Below are positions 49,222 through 59,009 of a stretch of 64,000 nucleotides of DNA, piece by piece. Source of the stretch: Pirellulales bacterium (GTDB lineage: Bacteria; Planctomycetota; Planctomycetia; Pirellulales; JACPPG01); NCBI GenBank assembly GCA_035546535.1, contig DASZWQ010000176.1:1-64000 (forward strand), read 5' to 3'. The position numbers and the translations under genes are program-made. The notes beneath the pieces are model-generated. The model was not told the origin of the DNA. It worked only from the letters and a program-made list of their open reading frames with translations, and made no database searches. Each line of letters opens with the position of its first letter. The stretch's first letter is position 1.

Positions 49222-50411
49222 TTCCGATTACACTGCCCTTGTTTGGGCCGGAGGAAGAGCAGGCGGCAGCGGCAGCCATTCGTAGCGGTTGGGTCACGCA
49301 AGGGCCACAGGTCGCGGCCTTCGAGCGCGCCGTCGCCGATTACTGCGGCGCGGCCCACGCCGTTGCCGTGAGCAACTGCACCACCGCCTTGCACTTGGCG
49401 CTGCTGCTGCACGGCATTGGGCCGGGCGACGAAGTGATTTGCCCGTCGATGTCGTTCATTGCGACGGCCAATTCGATCCGTTATACCGGGGCGACGCCGA
49501 TCTTTGCCGAGGTCGATCCGCGGACTTACAACCTTGACGTCGAGGCCGCCCGCGCGGCGATTACAACGCGCACCAAGGCGATCTTGCTGGTGCATCAGAT
49601 CGGTCTGCCGGCCGATTTGGACGATTTTTACGCGCTCGCCGAAAAGCGGGGCCTGAAGATCATCGAAGACGCTGCCTGCGCGATCGGCAGCAAATATCGT
49701 GGCCGCCCGATCGGCAGCCATGCCGAAACGGCCTGCTTCAGCTTTCACCCGCGCAAAGTGATCACGACCGGCGAAGGGGGAATCATAACGACCAGCCGGG
49801 CCGACTTCGCCGAGCGGCTGCGTCTGCTTCGCCAGCACGGGATGAGCGTTTCGGATGCGGCGCGGCATTCGTCACGCAAAGTGGTCATCGAGAGCTACGA
49901 GTGCCTGGGCTACAACTATCGGATGACGGATATCCAGGGAGCGATTGGAATCGAACAGATGAAGCGGCTGGCGGGAATCGTCGCTCGTCGGCGAGAGCTG
50001 GCCGCGCGCTATTCGAAAGCACTTGAGGGTCATCCGTGGTTGCTAGCCCCGTTCGTACCAGAGTGGGCCGAGCCGAATTTTCAGAGCTACGCGGTGCAAC
50101 TGGCACCGAAGGCGCCAGTGTCTCGTGACGATCTCATGCAGTCGCTTCTCGAACGCGGAATCGCCACGCGCCGCGGGATCATGCTCGCGCATTTGGAACC
50201 CGCCTGCGCCGACCTGCCGCCGCGCCATTTGCCGCGCTCGGAACAGGCCAGCACGCGCTCGCTGCTCTTGCCCCTTTATCCGCAAATGACCGACGACCAG
50301 CAGCGCGAAGTGATCGCGGCGCTGGGCGCCGTCGGTCAAGCGCACGCGGCGATTGCGCCGCCCCATTCGATCGGCGGCATCATCAATGCCGCGCCTGTCT
50401 CGCGAATTTAG
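49218..50411 (+). CDS. DegT/DnrJ/EryC1 sugar aminotransferase
   Basis: This 397-residue PLP enzyme starts IPITLPLFGPEEEQAAAAAIRSGWVTQGP, typical for 4-aminotransferases of 4-keto-6-deoxy sugar nucleotides (PglE/PseC/perosamine-synthase-like). It has the loop SNCTTALHLAL, IIEDAACAIGS, and the PLP lysine Lys180 in FSFHPRKVITTGEGG. The GTG at 49218 is chosen as the start because it overlaps the upstream stop and matches family N-termini. It is a different branch from the aminotransferase half of the fusion two genes earlier, so two amino groups or two different amino sugars may be made. Confidence 0.87.
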   Translation: MIPITLPLFGPEEEQAAAAAIRSGWVTQGPQVAAFERAVADYCGAAHAVAVSNCTTALHLALLLHGIGPGDEVICPSMSFIATANSIRYTGATPIFAEVDPRTYNLDVEAARAAITTRTKAILLVHQIGLPADLDDFYALAEKRGLKIIEDAACAIGSKYRGRPIGSHAETACFSFHPRKVITTGEGGIITTSRADFAERLRLLRQHGMSVSDAARHSSRKVVIESYECLGYNYRMTDIQGAIGIEQMKRLAGIVARRRELAARYSKALEGHPWLLAPFVPEWAEPNFQSYAVQLAPKAPVSRDDLMQSLLERGIATRRGIMLAHLEPACADLPPRHLPRSEQASTRSLLLPLYPQMTDDQQREVIAALGAVGQAHAAIAPPHSIGGIINAAPVSRI

Positions 50412-50944
50412 TCTCGCGGATCGTGTCAGAGCAGGTCGAAGTGCGCGCGTGGCACTCTGAACATTAGCCCGAAGCGCCAGCGAGGGTAGAACGCGAATGA
50501 GCCGGTAGTTCCTCGCTCGCGATTCGGGCTGCTTTCCGGTCGGCTTTAAAAGCTCGGGCCAGGCTCACGCCTGCGTGTGCGCGCAAGTCCGTGGCGTCGT
50601 ACGCTCACGACACGCCCCTTCTTTCGACCTACGTCCGGGACACTTCCCGGCCCCCTCCAGTATGGTTACCCCCCACGAAGATTTCGCGGCTGCTTTGGTG
50701 AGCCAGACGGGCTCATAACGGGTATGACCGCGCGCTTCCGGGCAACCTGACCGTGGGCCGAAATCCATCAGTGCCTGCGCGATTTCGTGAAGTATTAGTT
50801 GAGTGGTGGCTGATCGTTTGATGGCCGCCACAACTTGTCATTGGGGCGTATCGCCTGACGTTTCGAGATTGCTTGTTCGGCTGGGCACGTCCTCGGACGA
50901 CGAGGCCAGCAGGCACGCGGTTGCGTGCGTAGCTCCCGGTATCA
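50412..50944. other. Intergenic region before the giant protein gene
   Basis: About 530 bases with no supported gene. It contains a short palindrome CCGGGACACTTCCCGG (50635-50650) that could be part of a terminator or operator. The promoter for the giant gene should lie here. Nothing else is recognised. Confidence 0.4.
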
Positions 50945-53900
50945 ATGCTTCTTGATTGGCTATTCTCTGGCGATGCCTGGCGCGACGCCCCGGTGCCCCG
51001 GCGGCCCGGTTTGCACGCGCGCCGCTTGCGCTTCGAGCAGCTCGAAGATCGCATCGCATTGACGATCGTCGCCGGCGGCGACGGTTCGCAGAACACGACG
51101 CCCCCGACCGACGATCCCGGTTTTGCCAACATCGGCATTCGCGGTAGCGGCAGCGCTGTTTACTTGGGGGATGGCTGGGTCTTGACCGCGACGCATGTGG
51201 GCGCGGGTGCCACCTGGTTCAACGGCACCCTTTACAACGCGGTGGCTAACTCAGCGGTCCAACTCCTGAACCCGCCGGGCGCCGGCTATACGACCACCAC
51301 GGATCTGACGTTGTATCAGATTGACGGACGGCCCGACTTGCCCTCGGTCTCGATCGGCAGCGCCGCGCCGGCCGTCGGCTGGAATGTGATCATGATCGGC
51401 AACGGCCGCGACCGCCAGTCGAGCGAAGTCTATTGGACCTCGTCCTGGCAGCCGTCGGCAACGCCATCGTCGTACGCCGGGTATCTGTGGAACACCTCGA
51501 TGCAGAACATTCGTTGGGGGACGAATGTCATTAGTCAGGTCGGCTTCGCGCAAGGTGTTGACACCGATTCCGAAACCGCCTTTGCCACGCAATTCACGGC
51601 CAATGTCGCCAACGAAGGGACCGGCTCCTGGGGAGACTCCGGCGGCGGCGTGTTTCATAAGGATGCCAGCGGCAACTGGCAACTCGTCGGCATCATGTTC
51701 TCGATCAGCACCCTTCCCGGCGAGCCGATCGGGGCCTCGGCTTTCGGCGATATCACGTACATGGCCGACCTGTCGGTTTATCGCAGCCAGATTCTCAACA
51801 TTATCGGCGTCGATCATGCCCCCGTCGGCACCTCGAACACCATCACCGTCGCCCAGGGCGCTTCGGTCACGTTTACGGTGGGCGAATTCGGTTTCAGCGA
51901 TCCATCCGACTCGCCAGCCAACAACTTTGCGGCCGTGAAGGTCACGAGCCTTCCGGCCCTGGGCACGCTGACCGACAACGGCACGCCGGTCACGGCCGGG
52001 CAGTTCGTGTCGGTCGCTGACATCGCGGCCAATAAACTCGTTTACACCATCTCCTCGAACCCCGGCGGAGCCAGCTCCACAGCGTTCACGTTCCAGGTTG
52101 AAGACGACGGCAGCACCGCCGGCGGCGGAGTCAATCTCGACCCTTCGCCGAAGACGATGACGCTGGACTTGTCGCACGACGATCTGACGCCGCCGACGGT
52201 GGCGGCCGTGACGCCGCTCGGCGCCTCGACGGGCGTGTCCGTAAACACGCCTGTGACGGTGACGTTCAGCGAAGCCGTGAATCCCTCGAGCGTGACCACG
52301 AGTACGATCCAGCTGCGCGACTCGAACAACAACCTGGTCGCCGGCACGGTCACGTACAACGCCGCGACGAAAACCGCGACGCTCACGCCGACGAGTTCCC
52401 TGTCGAACTCGATGATGTACATGATGACGATCGTGGGGGGCGCCGGCGGCGTGACGGATCTGGCCGGCAACTCGTTGGCGACGAATATCTTCTCGTCTTT
52501 CACCACGGTCGCGGCCCCTCCACCGGACACCACGCCGCCGACCGTGGTCTCGGTAACGCCGATCGGCGCCTCGACGGGCGTGGCCACGAGCGCGGTCGTC
52601 ACCGTGACGTTCAGCGAAGCGCTGAACGTGTCGACGGTCAATAGCGGCACGATCCAGCTGCGCGATTCGAATGGCAACCTGGTGAGCGGCACCGTCAGTT
52701 ACAACGCGGCGACCAAAACGGCTACGTTTACGCCCACCAGCGCGCTATCGAACTCGATGATGTACATGCTGACGGTGGTCGGCGGCACGGGCGGCGTAAC
52801 GGACCTGGCCGGCAACGCGCTGGCCACGAATATCTTTTCGTCGTTTACGACGGTCGCTGGGGATACTACGCCGCCGACTGTCGTGTCGGTAACACCGCTG
52901 GGCGCGTCGACGGGGGTTTCGGTAAATACGCCAGTGACGGTGACGTTCAGCGAAGCTTTGAGCGTCGCCAGCGTCACGACGAATACGATCCAGCTGCGCG
53001 ACGCGAACAATAACCTGGTCGCCGGCACGGTCACGTACAACACGGCGAACTTCACCGCGACCTTTACTCCTAGCGCCGCGCTATCGAACTCGACGACTTA
53101 CATGCTCACGATTGTGGGCGGCGCTGGCGGCGTGACGGATGTGGCCGGCAATGCGCTGGCAACGAATATCTTTTCATCGTTCACGACGGTCGCTGGAGAT
53201 ACTACGCCGCCGACCGTCGTTGCCGTGACGCCCGTCGGCGCCTCGACCGGTGTGGCCGTGAATACTCCGGTCACGGTGGCGTTCAGCGAAGCCTTGAACC
53301 CCGCGACTATCAGCACAAGTACGTTCCAGCTGCGCGACTCGAACAACAATCTCGTCGCGGCGACGGTCGCCTATAGCTCGGCGACGAAGACGGTGATTCT
53401 GACGCCGACGAGCGCGCTGTCGAACTCGATGACCTACATGTTGACCGTCGTCGGTGGCACGGGCGGCGTCACGGACCTGGCCGGCAATGCGCTGGCAACG
53501 AATATCTTTTCGTCGTTCACGACGGTAGCCGGGGCGCCGGTAGATACCACGCCGCCGACGGTCGTCGGAGTGATCCCGATCGGAGCTTCGACGGGCGTAG
53601 CCGTTAACGCGCCGGTGATCGTCAGGTTCAGTGAACCTCTGAACGGAGCCACCATCAGCGGCAGCACGTTCCAGTTGCGCGACGCGAACAACAATCTCGT
53701 CCCGACCTCGATCGCTTACACGCCGTCGACGAACACCGTGGTCCTTACGCCCACGAGTGTCCTGGCGAACTCGATGACGTACATGTTGACCATCGTCGGC
53801 GGGGCGAGTGGCGTGAAGGACCTGGCCGGCAATGCCGTAGCGACGAACATCTTTTCGTCGTTTACCACCGTGGCTGGGGCACCGGCGGATACCACGCCGC

Positions 53901-56689
53901 CGACCGTTGTGGCGGTGACGCCCGTCGGCGCTTCGACTGGTGTGGCCGTGAATACGCCGGTGACGGTGAAGTTCAGTGAAGCTCTGAACCCCGGAACGAT
54001 CACCGCGAGCACGTTCCAGCTGCGCGATTCGAATAACAATCTCGTCGCGACAACGATTGCCTATAGCTCGGCGACGAACACAGTGATCCTCACGCCCACG
54101 AGCGCCCTGGCGAACTCGATGACGTACATGCTGACGGTCGTCGGCGGGGCAAATGGCGTGAAGGACGTGGCTGGCAACGCCGTGGCTACGAACATCTTTT
54201 CGTCGTTCACCACTGTCGCCGCAGCGCCAGCAGACACCACGCCGCCGACGATCGTGGGAGTGATCCCCGTGGGAGCTTCGTCGGGCGTCGCCGTGAGCGC
54301 TTCGGTAATCGTGCGGTTTAGCGAAGCCCTGAACGAAGCGACGATCAGCAACAGCACGTTCCAGTTGCGCGACGCGAACAACAATCTCGTCGCGACCTCA
54401 ATCTCTTACACCGCGTCGACAAACACCGTGATCCTTACGCCGACGAGTGCCCTGGCAAACTCGATGACGTACATGCTAACCGTGGTCGGCGGATCGGCTG
54501 GCGTCAAGGACCTGGCGGGCAATGCCCTGGCCGCCAACACTTTCTCGTCGTTCACGACCGTGGCGGCCCCCAGCGCGACCAGCAGCCTGTGGCCGGCGAG
54601 CACGGTGCCCACGAATCCTGACAGCGGCGAAAACAGCGCCATCGAAGTCGGCGTCAAATTCACCGCCAGTACGAACGGCTACGTGACGGGCATCGAGTTC
54701 TACAAGGCTGCCGCCAATACGGGTACGCATACCGGCAGTTTGTGGTCGAGCACCGGTCAGTTGCTGGCCACGGGCACCTTTACGAACGAGACCGCCAGTG
54801 GCTGGCAGACCTTGGTCCTCAATACGCCCGTCGCCATCACGGCCGGCACCACGTACGTGGCCAGCTACCACACGACTGTTGGTCACTACGCCTTTACGCA
54901 CTCGTACTTCAGCGCCCCGTACTCCAATGGCGCGCTGAACGTGCCGGTGAACGGCGGCGTGTACGTTTACGGCAACAGCGCCTTCCCCACGCAGTCGTAC
55001 CTGGGGACGAACTATTGGGTCGATGTGCTGTTCACCACCGTAGCGCCGGTAGACACCACACCGCCGACGATCGTGTCGGTAACGCCGACCGGCGCCTCGA
55101 CCAACGTGCCGACGACTTCACCGGTCTCGATCGCCTTTAGCGAGGCATTGAGCGCCGCCAGCGTCACGACCAACACGATCCAGCTGCGCGATGCGAACAA
55201 TAATCTCGTGGCCGGCACGGTCGGCTATAACGCGACGAACAACACGGTCACGTTTACGCCGACGAGCGCGCTTGCCTACTCGACGACGTACGTATTGACC
55301 GTGGTCGGCGGTGCCAGCGGCGTGAAGGATTTGGCCGGCAACGCTTTGGCCTCGAACATCTTCTCGTCGTTCACGACGGCGGGCGCGCCCAGCCCGAACA
55401 GCACACTGTGGTCGACTGGCACAGTCCCCTCGACAGTCGACAGTGGTGACGGTCAAGCCGTGGAGCTGGGCGTCAAGTTCACCGCCACCGCCAACGGCTA
55501 CGTTACGGGCGTCGAGTTCTACAAGGCCGCGGCCAACACCGGCACGCATACCGGCAGCCTGTGGTCGTCGACGGGACAGTTGCTCGCCACCGGCACCTTC
55601 ACGAACGAAACCGCCAGCGGCTGGCAGACCTTGACCTTTGCGAGCCCCGTGGCAATCACCGCCGGCACGACGTACGTGGCGGGCTATTACGCCCCGGCGG
55701 GACATTACTCCGTGACGCGCTCGTATTTCACCTCGGGCTATACGAGTGGCTCCTTGCAAGTGCTCCCCAGCGGGGGCGTCTACATGTACGGCAGCGGCGC
55801 CTTCCCCACGCAGTCGTACCAGGCGAGCAACTACTGGGTCGACGTCCTGTTCACCACGATCAGGCCGGTGGACACGACACCGCCGACGGTCGTCTCGGTG
55901 ACACCGGTCGGCGCTTCGACGGGCGTGGGCACGAATTCGCCGATCACGGTTACGTTCAGCGAGGCGTTAACCGTTGCCAGCGTCACGAGCAGCACGCTCC
56001 AATTGCGCGACGCGAACAACAACCTGGTTCCAGCAACGGTGAGCTATAACGCTGCGACGAATACCGCCACCTTGACACCCATCACCGCACTAGCCAACTC
56101 GATGACCTACGTGCTGACCGTCGTCGGTGGCGCGGGTGGCGTCAAAGACCTTGCCGGCAATCCCCTGGCCGCCAACACTTTCTCGTCGTTCACGACGGTA
56201 CCCGCTTTGGGGACGGCCACCGCTTTGTGGGACGCTACCATCACGCCGACAACGCCCGATAGCGGCGACAACCGAGCGATCGAAGTCGGGGTTAAATTCA
56301 CTGCCAGCACCGATGGCTTCATCACCGGCATCTCATTCTATAAATCGACGAACAATACCGGCACGCATACCGGCAGCCTGTGGTCGTCGACAGGGCAATT
56401 GCTGGCCACAGGCACTTTCACGAATGAGACTGCCAGCGGCTGGCAGACCCTGGTCTTTGATAATCCCGTGGCCATCACCGCGGGCACGACCTACGTGGCC
56501 AGCTACCACACGAACGTAGGCTACTACGCGTACACCCACTCGTACTTCGCTTCGCCCTATTCCAGCGGAGTGCTTACCGTCGCGGCGAATGGTGGCGTCT
56601 ATTCTTACGGCGACAGCGCCTTCCCCACGGCGAGCTACATGGCAACCAACTACTGGGTCGAGCCGATCTTCCGACCCATCGGTAGCTGA
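50945..56689 (+). CDS. Giant secreted S1 protease with nine Big_5 and three DUF4082 domains
   Basis: This 1914-residue protein has a planctomycete export-type N-terminus (RLRFEQLEDRIALT, 27-40). Residues about 55-290 are a trypsin-like domain with a full triad: His84 in TATHVG, Asp120 in TDLTLY and Ser232 in GDSGGG. A cadherin-like unit follows, then seven Big_5 (SbsA-type Ig) repeats opening with DTTPPT and closing FSSFTT. After that DUF4082, Big_5, DUF4082, Big_5 and DUF4082 alternate. No C-terminal anchor is seen. It is probably a cell-surface or sheath protein that processes or displays other proteins. It lies inside the second glycan locus, reading the same way. Confidence 0.88.
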   Translation: MLLDWLFSGDAWRDAPVPRRPGLHARRLRFEQLEDRIALTIVAGGDGSQNTTPPTDDPGFANIGIRGSGSAVYLGDGWVLTATHVGAGATWFNGTLYNAVANSAVQLLNPPGAGYTTTTDLTLYQIDGRPDLPSVSIGSAAPAVGWNVIMIGNGRDRQSSEVYWTSSWQPSATPSSYAGYLWNTSMQNIRWGTNVISQVGFAQGVDTDSETAFATQFTANVANEGTGSWGDSGGGVFHKDASGNWQLVGIMFSISTLPGEPIGASAFGDITYMADLSVYRSQILNIIGVDHAPVGTSNTITVAQGASVTFTVGEFGFSDPSDSPANNFAAVKVTSLPALGTLTDNGTPVTAGQFVSVADIAANKLVYTISSNPGGASSTAFTFQVEDDGSTAGGGVNLDPSPKTMTLDLSHDDLTPPTVAAVTPLGASTGVSVNTPVTVTFSEAVNPSSVTTSTIQLRDSNNNLVAGTVTYNAATKTATLTPTSSLSNSMMYMMTIVGGAGGVTDLAGNSLATNIFSSFTTVAAPPPDTTPPTVVSVTPIGASTGVATSAVVTVTFSEALNVSTVNSGTIQLRDSNGNLVSGTVSYNAATKTATFTPTSALSNSMMYMLTVVGGTGGVTDLAGNALATNIFSSFTTVAGDTTPPTVVSVTPLGASTGVSVNTPVTVTFSEALSVASVTTNTIQLRDANNNLVAGTVTYNTANFTATFTPSAALSNSTTYMLTIVGGAGGVTDVAGNALATNIFSSFTTVAGDTTPPTVVAVTPVGASTGVAVNTPVTVAFSEALNPATISTSTFQLRDSNNNLVAATVAYSSATKTVILTPTSALSNSMTYMLTVVGGTGGVTDLAGNALATNIFSSFTTVAGAPVDTTPPTVVGVIPIGASTGVAVNAPVIVRFSEPLNGATISGSTFQLRDANNNLVPTSIAYTPSTNTVVLTPTSVLANSMTYMLTIVGGASGVKDLAGNAVATNIFSSFTTVAGAPADTTPPTVVAVTPVGASTGVAVNTPVTVKFSEALNPGTITASTFQLRDSNNNLVATTIAYSSATNTVILTPTSALANSMTYMLTVVGGANGVKDVAGNAVATNIFSSFTTVAAAPADTTPPTIVGVIPVGASSGVAVSASVIVRFSEALNEATISNSTFQLRDANNNLVATSISYTASTNTVILTPTSALANSMTYMLTVVGGSAGVKDLAGNALAANTFSSFTTVAAPSATSSLWPASTVPTNPDSGENSAIEVGVKFTASTNGYVTGIEFYKAAANTGTHTGSLWSSTGQLLATGTFTNETASGWQTLVLNTPVAITAGTTYVASYHTTVGHYAFTHSYFSAPYSNGALNVPVNGGVYVYGNSAFPTQSYLGTNYWVDVLFTTVAPVDTTPPTIVSVTPTGASTNVPTTSPVSIAFSEALSAASVTTNTIQLRDANNNLVAGTVGYNATNNTVTFTPTSALAYSTTYVLTVVGGASGVKDLAGNALASNIFSSFTTAGAPSPNSTLWSTGTVPSTVDSGDGQAVELGVKFTATANGYVTGVEFYKAAANTGTHTGSLWSSTGQLLATGTFTNETASGWQTLTFASPVAITAGTTYVAGYYAPAGHYSVTRSYFTSGYTSGSLQVLPSGGVYMYGSGAFPTQSYQASNYWVDVLFTTIRPVDTTPPTVVSVTPVGASTGVGTNSPITVTFSEALTVASVTSSTLQLRDANNNLVPATVSYNAATNTATLTPITALANSMTYVLTVVGGAGGVKDLAGNPLAANTFSSFTTVPALGTATALWDATITPTTPDSGDNRAIEVGVKFTASTDGFITGISFYKSTNNTGTHTGSLWSSTGQLLATGTFTNETASGWQTLVFDNPVAITAGTTYVASYHTNVGYYAYTHSYFASPYSSGVLTVAANGGVYSYGDSAFPTASYMATNYWVEPIFRPIGS

Positions 56690-56872
56690 TCGGCCGTGGA
56701 GTGGCCAACGGTTGCCTAATCCTCGCCATGCCAGCAATGCCAGCGTCGGCCTTTGCGAGCTTGCCGAGAGCCGGCCGAGTGCCCTTGGCGCGTTGCGGCA
56801 CCGCATCTATTGTCTTGCCGCTCGCGACATTAGCGAAGGTCGCCGATCCCTTTCTCCGGCCGGAAGGTTCCG

Positions 56873-57949
56873 ATGCGAATTCTTTTTGTGGGCGGTATGT
56901 ACCGCGGCTATCGACTTGCGCAACGCCTGCTCGAGCGCGGCGAGAACATCGTCGGCGCCTTTGTCTACGAGGAAGACGCCCACGAGGCTCCGAAGTACGC
57001 CGAGCACATTGCGTCCCTGTTTGCGTCGCGCAACGTGTGGTGCAAAGCCACGCGCAAGATCACCGAGAACCACGCGGCCGACGTCGTCGGTCGCCTGGCG
57101 CCGGATGTGATCTTCTGCCTGGGTTGGCGCACGCTCATTCCGCCCGGCATGCTGGCCGCGACGCCACGTGGTGGCATTGCGGTACACGATTCCCTGCTGC
57201 CGCGCCTGCGCGGGTTTGCGCCGACGAACTGGGGCATGATCCTGGGGCACGAGCGCTTGGGCGCAACGCTCTTTCAACTCACCGATGAAGTGGACGCCGG
57301 TGTGATCTATTTTCAAGAAAAGATCGAGCCTGCTCCGCGTGAAAGCTTTGCGTCGATTCAGGAGCGGATCGCGGAAGTCTCCGTACGGCTGTTCGAGCGT
57401 TTTCTCGACGGCGCCCGGGCGGGCACGCTGAGCCCCCGCGTCCAATGCGAGGAACTAGCCAGCTATGCCTGCTCGCGCCGACCGCAAGACGGGGAAATCA
57501 ACTGGCATGAGTCGAGCGAAAGCATCGATCGGCTGGTGCGCGCGCTAGGGCGCCCCGGGCCGGGCGCTTTCACCTATTACCAGGGGCGCGAGCTGTCGAT
57601 CCTCGATGCCCACGCATTACCAAACCCGAAGAAATTCGAAGGGCGCGTGATCGGGCGGGTCTTTGATCGCGATCCGGCGACCGGAACGGCCGACGTGTTG
57701 TGCGGCGAAGGGGTATTGCGCATTGCGCGCGTGCAGCGCGGCGCCGAGCCCGAGCAACCGGCCGCGGTCGTGCTGACGAGCGTCCGAGAATCCTTGGGGA
57801 TGAATCATTCGCACGAAATCGTGAGTTTGCGCACGCGCGTCGAGGAGCTGGAACAGCTGATTCGCCGCCTTGGCGCTTCAGACGAAACGCAGGCCGGCGC
57901 CGCGGAGGGCGCGGACCGGATTCCCTTGCCGAGGCGCGCTTCGGCGTGA
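56873..57949 (+). CDS. Sugar N-formyltransferase-like protein with altered active site
   Basis: This 358-residue protein resembles methionyl-tRNA/ArnA-type formyltransferases that formylate amino sugar nucleotides with 10-formyl-THF. The N-terminal Rossmann part runs MRILFVGGMYRGYRLAQ to VIFCLGWRTLIPP. The catalytic region reads GIAVHDSLLPRLRGFAPTNW and DEVDAGVI. His105 and Asp141 are kept, but the usual Asn two residues before the His is Ala103. A C-terminal beta domain (about 205-290) resembles the OB-fold of the family. A helical LRTRVEELEQLIRRL coiled-coil segment and a basic tail follow. The genetic setting suggests an amino sugar as substrate. Confidence 0.75.
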   Translation: MRILFVGGMYRGYRLAQRLLERGENIVGAFVYEEDAHEAPKYAEHIASLFASRNVWCKATRKITENHAADVVGRLAPDVIFCLGWRTLIPPGMLAATPRGGIAVHDSLLPRLRGFAPTNWGMILGHERLGATLFQLTDEVDAGVIYFQEKIEPAPRESFASIQERIAEVSVRLFERFLDGARAGTLSPRVQCEELASYACSRRPQDGEINWHESSESIDRLVRALGRPGPGAFTYYQGRELSILDAHALPNPKKFEGRVIGRVFDRDPATGTADVLCGEGVLRIARVQRGAEPEQPAAVVLTSVRESLGMNHSHEIVSLRTRVEELEQLIRRLGASDETQAGAAEGADRIPLPRRASA

Positions 57950-57976
57950 TCTTTCGGCCGCAACAAGGATGTGAAG

Positions 57977-58990
57977 ATGATTCGAGTGGGCGTAATCGGC
58001 GCCGGCTACTGGGGCCCGAACCTGATTCGTAATTTCAACGTCTGTCCCGACACGCAACTCGTGGCCGTTTGCGATCGGGACGAGGCGCGGCTGAAAAAGG
58101 CAATCGCCGGGCTGCCCGAAGTGCAGCCGATCCGCGAACTCGACGAGCTGCTCGCCCGCGGTGATATCGACGCCGTGGCAATTGCCACGCCGGTCGCCAC
58201 GCACGCACCGATGGGCCTGGCGGCGCTGCGTGCTGGCAAGCACGTATTGCTGGAAAAGCCGCTCGCCGCCTCGGTCCAGGAGGCCAAGGAGCTCGTGCGA
58301 GTCGCCAAGGACCTCGACCGGGTGTTGATGGTCGATCACACGTTCATCTACAGCGGACCGGTGCAAAAGATCAAGCAATTGATCGAGTCGGGCGAAATCG
58401 GCGACCTGTACTTCATCGACAGCGTGCGGATCAACCTCGGCCTGTTCCAGCACGACGTGAACGTGGTTTGGGATCTTGCGCCGCATGACCTTTCGATTCT
58501 CGATTTCCTGATTGGCCGGCTGCCCAAGAGCTTGTCGGCGTTCGGGACTTCGCACGCCGACAACGTGCGCGAGATCGAGGACGTCGCGTATCTGAATCTC
58601 GACATGGGCGATGGCCTGCTGGCTTCGTTCCATGTCAATTGGCTGAGCCCGGTGAAAGTCCGACATTTCATTATCGGCGGCAGCCGCAAGAGCATCGTCT
58701 ACGACGATCTCGAGCCGGCCGAGAAGGTGAAGGTCTACGATCGCGGCATCACGGTGAACGGTGACATCGACGCCCGCCGTGGCGTGCTCGTGGGCTATCG
58801 GACCGGCGACGTCTGGTCGCCGCATATTGCACATTCCGAGCCGCTGGCCTTGATGGTCAAGCACTTTGCCGAGTGCATACGCGACCACAAAGAGCCGCTG
58901 ACCAGCGGTCAATCGGGTCTGCGGGTGGTGCAGATTCTGGACGCGGCCCAGCGCAGCATCAAAGCGCAAGGGGGCCGGATCACGCTGTAA
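57977..58990 (+). CDS. WbpB-like Gfo/Idh/MocA sugar-nucleotide oxidoreductase
   Basis: This 337-residue NAD-dependent protein starts MIRVGVIGAGYWGPNLIRNF, with AIATPVATHAPMGLAALRAGKHVLLEKPLA (EKP motif). The C-terminal beta domain contains WDLAPHDLSILDFL with the catalytic-type His. It is close in plan to WbpB/WlbA enzymes that oxidise C3 of UDP-GlcNAc(A). With the acetyltransferase-aminotransferase fusion at 46507 it would complete a 3-acetamido sugar route. No signal peptide is present, so it is cytoplasmic, unlike the Tat-exported relative at 17808. The ATG at 57977 is preferred over the GTG at 57971 because AAGGA is better spaced to it. Confidence 0.85.
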   Translation: MIRVGVIGAGYWGPNLIRNFNVCPDTQLVAVCDRDEARLKKAIAGLPEVQPIRELDELLARGDIDAVAIATPVATHAPMGLAALRAGKHVLLEKPLAASVQEAKELVRVAKDLDRVLMVDHTFIYSGPVQKIKQLIESGEIGDLYFIDSVRINLGLFQHDVNVVWDLAPHDLSILDFLIGRLPKSLSAFGTSHADNVREIEDVAYLNLDMGDGLLASFHVNWLSPVKVRHFIIGGSRKSIVYDDLEPAEKVKVYDRGITVNGDIDARRGVLVGYRTGDVWSPHIAHSEPLALMVKHFAECIRDHKEPLTSGQSGLRVVQILDAAQRSIKAQGGRITL

Positions 58991-59009
58991 GCCGACTTCG
59001 TCGCCTGGG

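Noticed and set aside
50565-50831. Small minus-strand open frame before the giant gene
   Set aside because: No family motif, weak codon bias and no ribosome site; treated as non-coding intergenic DNA.
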